Part shown: piece after piece, positions 9,046-18,000 of the stretch
Numbering within the stretch: the first letter of the stretch is position 1
Layout of the letters: each line of letters opens with the position of its first letter
Assembly (NCBI RefSeq): GCF_001648775.1
Contig: NZ_LVEJ01000010.1
Coordinates: 248,001-312,000, forward strand
Direction of reading: 5' to 3'
DNA length: 64,000 nt
Source: Pseudomonas fluorescens
Lineage (GTDB): Bacteria > Pseudomonadota > Gammaproteobacteria > Pseudomonadales > Pseudomonadaceae
Notes under the pieces: model-generated
The model's database searches: none
The model's input: the letters and a program-made list of their open reading frames with translations, nothing else
What the model was told of the DNA's origin: nothing
Translations under genes and position numbers: made by a program

Positions 9046-12000
9046 TTATCGGGGTGTGCGCCGCTGCGCTGCATCGCGCAATTGCGCGCTGAAGCCCTTG
9101 GCCCGGGGTTTTTCATGAGGCTTTTCCAGGTGTGCCGGACTGTGCGTCAAGTCGGCCGGGTTCAAGGTGAACAACGACGGATCGCTCAACAAACCGTCGG
9201 CGCTCAAACCGGTGCGGCCCTGACGCCCCTGAATCCACAGCAGGTCCAGTTCGCTTTCGAGGCGACTGGTACGCACCGCTTGCTGAACGAATTGCCCCGG
9301 CACCAGGCCCAGACCGTTGCCCACTGATTCGCTGGTGAACTCGCCGACCGCCGCCAGCCGCAGGTTGCTGCCATCGACGCCCCAGGCCGACAGCTCGGAG
9401 ATTTCTGCCGCACGCTCGACCACCGGTGTGACAAACACCGCCGGCTGCGGATCAGGGATCAGGAAATTGCGGTTCAGGGTGTTCGGGTCACGCTCGAAGT
9501 TGTTGCCGCCCGGTGCCGGTATGAACGGCGTGGCGATGTCGAGGGTGATCACCAGTTCCGCCTGATCGCTGGCGCCGGCACGGTCGTTGATCGTGTAGGT
9601 GAACACGTCGCGCAGAATCTGCCCTAGACCGGCGGCGGCGAGGACGGCGGGGTTGTTCTGGTCGATGGTGTAGGTGTAGCTGCCGTCGGCGTTCAACACC
9701 AGCGTGCCATAGAGACCGATGATGGGCTGGCCAATGACACCGGACGTGCCGCCATCCGCCTCGGCGCCAGTGCGAATGCCGACCACGACGAGGCCGTCGT
9801 TGTTATCGACGTCGCCATCGTTGGGCAGCACGTTGCCGGTGGTTTGCGGGGCAGGGGACTGGTCACTGGCGAACCCGCTGTCGTTCTGCGCGACCGGCGC
9901 GTCATTGGCGCCCTGAATGACCACGGTCAGGCGTGCGTCCGAGGTCGCGCCGGCCGTGTCGACCATGCGGTAGGTGAAGGTTTCACTGAGGGTTTCGCCC
10001 GCCGTGCGCAAGGCCTGGACCACGGGGTTGTTGTTGTCGATGACGTAGGTGTAGCTGCCATCGGCGTTCAACGTCAGTTGCCCATAGAGGCCGATCAACA
10101 CTTGCCCGGCGCCGGTGGACTGGCCGGCCTGATTGCTGACGCTTTGCACCTGTTTGCCTTCGCCATTGGCGACGCTGTCGACGTCGGTATCGTTGTCCAG
10201 CACGTTGCCCGTGGCGTTGCTGCCCGGCGTGCCGTTATTGACGCCGCCAGCCTCGACCGCCGTGGCGCTGTCATCGACGGCGACCGGCGTGTCATTGCGG
10301 CCATCGACGGTGATGCGCAACTCGGCGCTGCTGGTGTCGCCCCAACGGTCGACAATGGTGTAGCTGAACACTTCATTGAGCGTCTGGCCGCTCTGGCGCA
10401 AGGCCTGGACGGCAGAGAGATTGTTGTCGACGGTGTAGGTGTAGCTGCCGTCGGCGTTGATCAGCAGGTCACCATACAGCCCGCGCAGTGAAGTGCCGAC
10501 GCTGCCGACCGTGCCGATTGCGTTGACGGTGCCGGTGTGAATGCCGATCACCGACAGCGGATCGCTTTCGGCGTCGGTGTCGTTGTCCAGCACATTGCCG
10601 CCGGGGTTGAGGCCAGGTTGATCGTTGTTGCTACCACCGGCCTCGATCGCCGTCGCTGTGTCGGTGTTGGCCACCGGTGCAATGTTGCGCCCGCGAATGA
10701 TGATGTGGATTTCCGCCAGATCGTTCTGCCCGCCACGGTCGCTGACCTGATAGGTAAAGCGCTCATTGAGAAATTGCAGCGGCCCCAAAGCCAGCACCGC
10801 CGCATTGTTCGAATCGAGGTTGTAGGTGAAGCTGCCATCGGCGCCGATGATCAACTGCCCGTAGAGGCCGTTGATCAGCGTGCCGTTGCTGTTGTCGGTG
10901 CCAGCCGTGACCCCGGCCAGACTGCCGCCGGCGTCTTCAGTACCCAAACGGATACCGGTGACGGTCTTGCTGTCACCCTGGTCGACGTCGGTGTCATTGG
11001 GCAGCACGTTGCCGCTCGGGTTGACGCCGTTGCCGTTGCCGTTGTCGGCCACGGCCAGCACGGTGTCGTTGGCCGCCACCGGCGCATCCCAGGCACCGTC
11101 GATGCGGATGCTCAGTTGTGCGCTGTCGGTGGCCCCGGCGATATCGCGCAGGCGGTAGGTGAAGGTTTCCACCAGCGAATCGCCGACTTTCAGCGCCTGC
11201 ACGGCGGCGAGGCTGTTATTGACCACGTAGCTGTAAGTACCGTCGGTGTTGAGGGTCAGCGTGCCGTACAGACCATTGAAGGTCTGCGCGCCGGCAACGG
11301 TGGTGAAGGTGCCGCCGGCCGCTTCGCTGCCCGTGCGAATTCCGGTGACGAGTTTGACGTCGTTGGCATCGACATCGTTGTCGTTGGTCAGCACGTTACC
11401 GCTCGGATTGACCCCGGGCGTGCCGTTGAAGGTGCCGCCGGCCTCGACCGCCACGGCACTGTCGTCGCTGGCGACCGGGTTGTCGTTGGCCCCGCGCACG
11501 GTGATGGTCAGCGTCGCAGTGCTGGTGGCGCCGGCCAGGTCGCGGATCTGATAGGTGAAGGTTTCCGTGAGGGTGTCGGCATTGCTGCGCAGTGCCTGGA
11601 CCTGCGGATTGAGGTTGTCGACCACATAGCTGTAACTGCCATCGGCATTCAGGATGAGAACGCCGTAGGTGCCATTGAAGCCGCTGCCGATCAGGCCCAC
11701 CGATGAGCCTTGATTGACCCCGATGACACTGAGCACTTCGCCGTTGCCGTCGACATCACTGTCATTGCTCAGCACGTTGCCACTCGGATTGGTTCCGGGC
11801 GTGGCGTTGTTCAAGCCGCCGGCTTCAACGGCGGTGTTGCTGTCGTTCTGCGCGATCGGGGTGTCATTGCGTCCTTGAATTGTGATGTTCAACGTCGCGC
11901 GATCGCTGGCGCCGGCGGCGTCGATCACCTCGTAGCTGAACGCGTCGAGCAACGTATTGCCGGCGCGCAAGGCCTGCACGGCGGCCATGCTGTTGTCGAG

Positions 12001-15000
12001 GCGATAGCTGTAGCTGCCGTCGGTATTCAGTGTCAGCCAACCGTAAGTGCCGCGCAGTTCCGTGCCCAATGTGCCCGGCGTCCCGGTGCCAGCCTCTGAG
12101 CCGGTGCGTACCGAGGACACGGCGCGGGTTTCGCCATAGTCGTAATCAGGCAGATCGCCGGGGACTTCGCCGCCGTCGACATCCGTGTCGTTGTCCAGCA
12201 CGTTGCCGGTCGGGTCCTGACCGGGCTGGCTGTTGTTCAAGCCACCGGCCTCAATGGCCACGCCGGCATCATCATTGGCCAGCGGATTGTCGTTCTGCCC
12301 GCGAATTAACACGATGATTTCCGCCGTGTCGGTTTGCGGTGTAGCACCGACGCCATCGCTGACGGTGTAGGTGAAGCGCTCGGAAAGCAGATCGACGCTG
12401 CGACGCAGCGCCTGAACGTCAGGGTTACTGTTATCGACTTCATAGACGTAGCTGCCGTCGGGGAAAATCGTCAGCGTGCCGTACAGCCCGGCAATCACCG
12501 TGCCGCCGAGATTGACCGCGATGGGCGTGCCCGGGTCGCCGCTCGCACCGGACTTGATCAGCGTGACCGTCAACGGGTCGCCATCGGGGTCGGTATCGTT
12601 GGCCGTGACGTCGCCCGAAGGGTTGACGCCCGGCGTCAGGTTGTTGAACCCGCCAGCTTCGGTGGCCACCGCAACGACGTTTTGCGCCACCGGTGGATCG
12701 TTGACGCCATGCACGGTAATCACCAGTTGCGCGGTGTCGGTCAGGCCGGTGGTGTCGGTGACGCGGTAGGTGAAGAACTCGGTCAGGGTCTGACCCGGCG
12801 CCAGCGCCTGTACCAGCGCATTGGTGCTGTCGACGTCGTAGAAAAACGAGCCATCGGCACCGATGCGCAGGGTGCCGTAGAGACCAGCCACCACGGTGCC
12901 GTTGGCGGAGGTTGTGCCCGTTGCCACACCGCTGAGCACGTCGACGGCCGGGTTGTAACTGGCTTCGCTTTTGTTGATCACGCCGTTGACCAGCAACTGG
13001 CTGCTCGGCTGATCGTTGGCATCGACGTCCTGATCGACGCCATTGCCACCCGGTTGGGTGATTGGCCCCGGACGGCTGGGAAACTGAATCACGTTGCCAG
13101 TCGGGTTGCTTTCCGAGGCGGTGCCGTTGGTGGACGCGGCTTGTGCCGACGCCGCGTCATCGCTGGCCACCGGGTTGTCGTTGGCGCCCTGGATGACGAT
13201 GCGCAATTGCGCGACATCGTCCAGGCCGCCGGCATCGGTCAGCCGGTAGCTGAAGAACTCGACCAATTGTTGCCCGGCGCTCAACCGCTGCACCGTGGCG
13301 TTACTGTTGTTGACCACGTAGCTGTAAGTGCCGTCGGGATTGATGGTCAAGGTACCGTAGAGCCCGGAAATGGCGGTGGCCCCGCTGACAGCGGTGAAGT
13401 TACCGGCGCCGGCCTCGGCCACCGGACGAATACCGGTCACGGTGCGGGTTTCGCCGTTGGCCGCGCTGTCGACGTCCTGATCATTGGTCAGCACATTGCC
13501 GGTGGCATCGCTGCCCGGCGTGCCGTTGTTGACGCCGCCGGCCTCGATGGCCACGCCGTCGTCGTCGATGCCTTGCGGCGTGTCGTTGGCGCCCTGAATG
13601 GTCACGCTCAACGTGGCCGTCGAGGTTTCACCGGCAAGGTCAGCGAGGATGTAATTGAAGTTGTCCTGCAAGGTCTGGCCCGACACGCGCAAGGCCTGCA
13701 CGGCGGCGTTGTTGTTATCGACGACGTATTGATAGGAACCGTTGCTGCCAATCACCAACTGACCGTACAAGCCGTTGATTACTGTTACACCGAGCACTGG
13801 TGTTTGAATGCCGGCGCCGGGGCCGACCGACACCAGGTGCAACTGATCGGCGTTGGTGGCGATGTCGACGTCGGTGTCGTTAGTCAGCACATTGCCGCGC
13901 GGGTCGATACCGGCGGAGGCGTTGTTGGTGCCGCCGGCCTCCAGTGCCGTGGCGCTGTCGTTGACGCCGACCGGGTTGTCGTTGACGGCGGCGAGGATGA
14001 TTTGCAGGGTGTCGGTGTCGGTCAGTGCATCGGCGGCCGTGCCGGGAATCCCGTCGCCGTCGGCATCGCCGTAGTTGCCACGGTCATTGCTGAGCACGGT
14101 GAGGGTGTCGGTGCCGTTGAAATTGGCATTGCCCAGATACTGCAGGCTGGCCAGCGCAGTGTTGATGTCGGCGAGATTGCCGGTCAGGGTCAGACTCGCG
14201 GTGTTGGCACCGCTCACCGTAACGCCCGGCACTGTCACACCGAGGAACAGCGTGCCGTGAGTGACCGTAAGAATCACGCTGATCGCCCGATCGTTGACGT
14301 TCGGGTCGCGGTCGGCATCGACATCGGCAACGCTGATGCCACCGATATTCAGCACCACATCTTCCAGGCCGTTTTGCGTGCCGGGGAGGGTGTTGACCGG
14401 GGCGTCGTTCTGCTCGACATAGCCGGCGTTGGCGCTTTGCGTGTCGGCATCGCCCAGGCTGATGGTGATCTGGCCGAGGGGGCCGGCGTCGCTGTCGACG
14501 CGCACGCGCAAATCACCCAGCGGTTGCGGATAACTGACCAGACCCGCCGGCACATCGATGCGGAACACGCCGAGCGGCAGTACGCCGAAGTGGTACTGGC
14601 CGTTGGCGTCGGTGGTGGTGGTGAATTGCAGGTTGTCGGCCGTGGTGTCGAGGCGGCCGTCGGCGCCGGCCCAGGTCAGGGTCACGGTTTGCCCGGCCAG
14701 ACCGGCGCCGTCCGGTGTGGCGCTGGCGGTCGGGCTGGCGGTGTCGTTCCACAAGGTGCCGGTGATCACGCCGAGCCCGGCGCTGTCGCGCAAGATGTAC
14801 TGGTTCGGGCCGACGGTGCTGCCATCGCGTTCGCCGGTGGTAGTGCCATCGACGCCGACGCTGTTGCCGCCCCAACTGGTGAAGTCTTCGGGCAAGCTGC
14901 TCCAGGTCAGTGTCGCGTTGCTGCTGGCGACAATGCTCGCGTTCGGCAGGTCGACCGAGTAGCGCACCTGAATCTGCGCGCCGACATCCAGTTGATCGAA

Positions 15001-18000
15001 ATTGACGCTCAAACCGCCGCTGCTGCTGAAACTGACGCCGGCCGGCAGGTTGCCCGGGCCGTAACTCACGCCGTTGATGCTGACGCTGAGCAGGGTGTAA
15101 TTGCTGCCGCCGGCAAAGCTGTCGCTGATGTTGGTATCGAACGCCGGCAGGCCGCCGTTCTGGGTGAAGCTCAGTTGCACCGTGGCGTTGCCGGTGCTGC
15201 CGCTCGGGTTCGGGTTGAAGGTGACGATCTGCTTGTCGAGGCTGCTGAAGCTCGGCTCGACCACGCGTTCAAACACCGTGTCACTGACCGCACGCCCGGC
15301 ACCGTTGACGATTTCCTGCGCGGTCACTGCCAGTTGCGCGCCGGCAATGTTGGCGGCAATGTTGGTCACACGCACGTTGAACTCGATCGAGATGCCTTCC
15401 AGATCGTCGTCGTTGCCATTGCCGTTGACCACGTTGCCGAGGTTGAACGTCACCACCTGGCTGCCATCGGGGTTGGTGACGACGGTCAACCGGCTCGGGT
15501 CGAAGATGCCTTGCGGCGCTAGGCCGGACAGGTCGGCAGTGATCGGCAGGGCCTCGGGGCTGTTTTCGTTGCCGTCGATATTCAGCGTGCCACCGACGAT
15601 CAGGTTGGCGTCGCTGGTCAGCCCGCCGTTGGAAATGAACGCGATGCGCAGGGCATCGACCAGCGCATCCGGTGAGATGAACTGCAAGCCGTTGGCCAGG
15701 GTGATCTGCACTTGATAGTTGGGGTTGTTGCCTTCGGGTACCAGCACCACCACGCGGTAGCGAATCACTTCGCCGACGGTCACTTGTTCGACGGTTGCGG
15801 AGGTCGGGTTCGGCGCCGCCGTGTCCGGCAGGCCACCGACACGGGAGATTTCGATGGCCTGAGCCACAGGAATCAACAAAGTCGACAGGTTGCGGTAATC
15901 GTTGAGGGTGCCGCCATTGAGCACGCCGTCAACGCCGGTTCGTTCGCCAGCATTGCCACCGTCGAGGCTGGTCCATTGCACGCTGGCGACGTTGGCGATG
16001 TTAGATAACGCTGCGGCGCTGGCGTTGACGATGCCGCTCAGTTGCAAAACGATACTGCCGCCCTTGGCGATATCGATATTGGCGCCACTGGCGGTGCGCA
16101 GCTGCCCGCCGACGATTTCAAACGCCACGCCACCGTTATTGGTCGCACCGTTCTGATACAGCACACCCACCAGCGTGACGTTGCTGAGCTGGGTCGGCAG
16201 GGTGTCGAGGAAACTGATGTCGAACGCACTGAAATCGCTGCTGCCATTGCCGTTAGTGATGGTGATATTGAAAGTCACCGTGTCGCCCTGGTCATAACCG
16301 CCCAGGCCGGAGGTGGAAGTGATCACTTGATTGATCTGCAGAGTCGGCTCGCGCACGGTCACCGTCGGTTGGCCACCGCTCAGGGCAACGTTGCGATCCA
16401 GCGTGACGGTACCGTTCGGCGTGTCGCCATCCGGATCGCTATAGATCAGTTGCGCATTGTTCTGCAGCGAGACGTTGGCCTGGTTGGCGATGACGTTGTT
16501 GGCCACCAGTTGCAGACGAATCACGAAGGTGTTGTTGCCGGTCTGGTTGTCCGCCGAGACGCTGGAAACGCTGAAGGTCCAGCGCCCGTCGACACCATCG
16601 CCACCCAGTGCGCCGCCAATTCCGGCAAAACCGCTGACCAGCACGCTGCCAGCGAAATCGGCGCCGAGCGCGCCACTGCCGGCGCGGGTGGTGATGATCT
16701 GGTAGCCGAGGCCGCCATTGAAACTGGTGTCCAGGCGCATGCCCGGTGGAATCAGGTCTTCGATGCGCAGGTTTTGCGTGGTGCCTTCCGGCAGGGTGAT
16801 GACGATGTCGTAACGCATGCTTTCACCGACCACCAGATCGCTGCCGGTGGTGTGGCTGGCGCTGGAGTCGCCATTGTCCAGTGTGCCGTCGGCAAAGACT
16901 TTGCTGATGACCGGAGCGGCGATTTGCTGGCTGGCCAGGTCGGTGAGGTCGGTCGGGGTGAAGTCGGTGCCGTTGTTGACGCTGGCGTAGTTGCTCAGGG
17001 TGGCGGTGGATTGCAGGCTGCGGCTGGCCTCGATGGTCGCGCTGACCACCACGTCATAGCTGATCACCACGACGTTGGCGCCGCTGCTATCGGCCGTCGT
17101 GCCGCTGCGCCCGGCCAACAGACTGGCCTGGCCACCCGCATCGAGGAAGGTGATTTGATTGCCGCTGACGCTGTAGTCGGTGCCCAGCACCAGCAAGGTG
17201 CCGTCGCCGCGATAAATCTGCAGATTGGCCGCCGCCAGACTGCCGCCGACAAAGTTCAAACCGGAGGGCAGGGTGATGCTGGTGCTGACGTCAAACGCGC
17301 CGCCGCCACCGCTGTTTTCAATCGCCGTGACCAGGCGCAAACGGTCGGCGCCGTCGATGTTGCTGATGTTGCCGTCGACCGCCGACAGATCGGTGACGCT
17401 GCCATTGAATGGCTTGCCCGTGCTGCCCGGCGGATTCCAGCTACCGCTGGTGCCGGTGACCGTGCCATTGGAGCCGGAGACCACGCCGTGCTTGATATTG
17501 AGCACCGGCTCGGCGACGGAAACGATCGCGACAACGTCGGAGGAAATCAGCGTGCGGTCGGTGAGGGTGGTCTGCTGGCTCGATTGTGCGAGCACGTCCA
17601 GCGAGCGCTGGTCGGCAAACGGCTGATCGCCCACTTTGACGGTGAAGCGAATGACAATGCGACTGCCCGTGGTGGTGTTGGTGGCAAAGCTGCCGAAGTC
17701 GAACACCACCGAGTTGCCGTCGGCGCTGGTCACGCTGACCACGCCGCCGGCGTTGGTATTGCCCGGGCCCAGTTCCCACTGACCGATGTCACTGCCTGAG
17801 CCCCAGGTAATCCCGCTGACATTGAACAGCGGCAACGGCAGGTACGCGGTGAGTTTGAATTGCTCGTAATCGCCGGTGACCAGGTCGTAGCTCAGTTCGA
17901 AGGTCACCTCATCGCCGGGACGTAACTCGCCATTGCCCGGTGGTGCGCCGTTATTGACCTCGACCAGACTGATGTCGACGTTGCTGGTGGGGATGATGCT

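Noticed and set aside
9550..13985. Regular repeats considered as a CRISPR-like array
   Set aside because: The repeat period is about 400 bases, the repeats are in frame with VCBS protein motifs, and there are no unique spacers.
12334..15522. A 1062-codon plus-strand ORF (and others at 16042-17799 and 18262-20325) inside the adhesin gene
   Set aside because: They run antisense to the adhesin in GC-rich DNA, lack recognisable domains and have biased composition; the adhesin frame is clearly coding.
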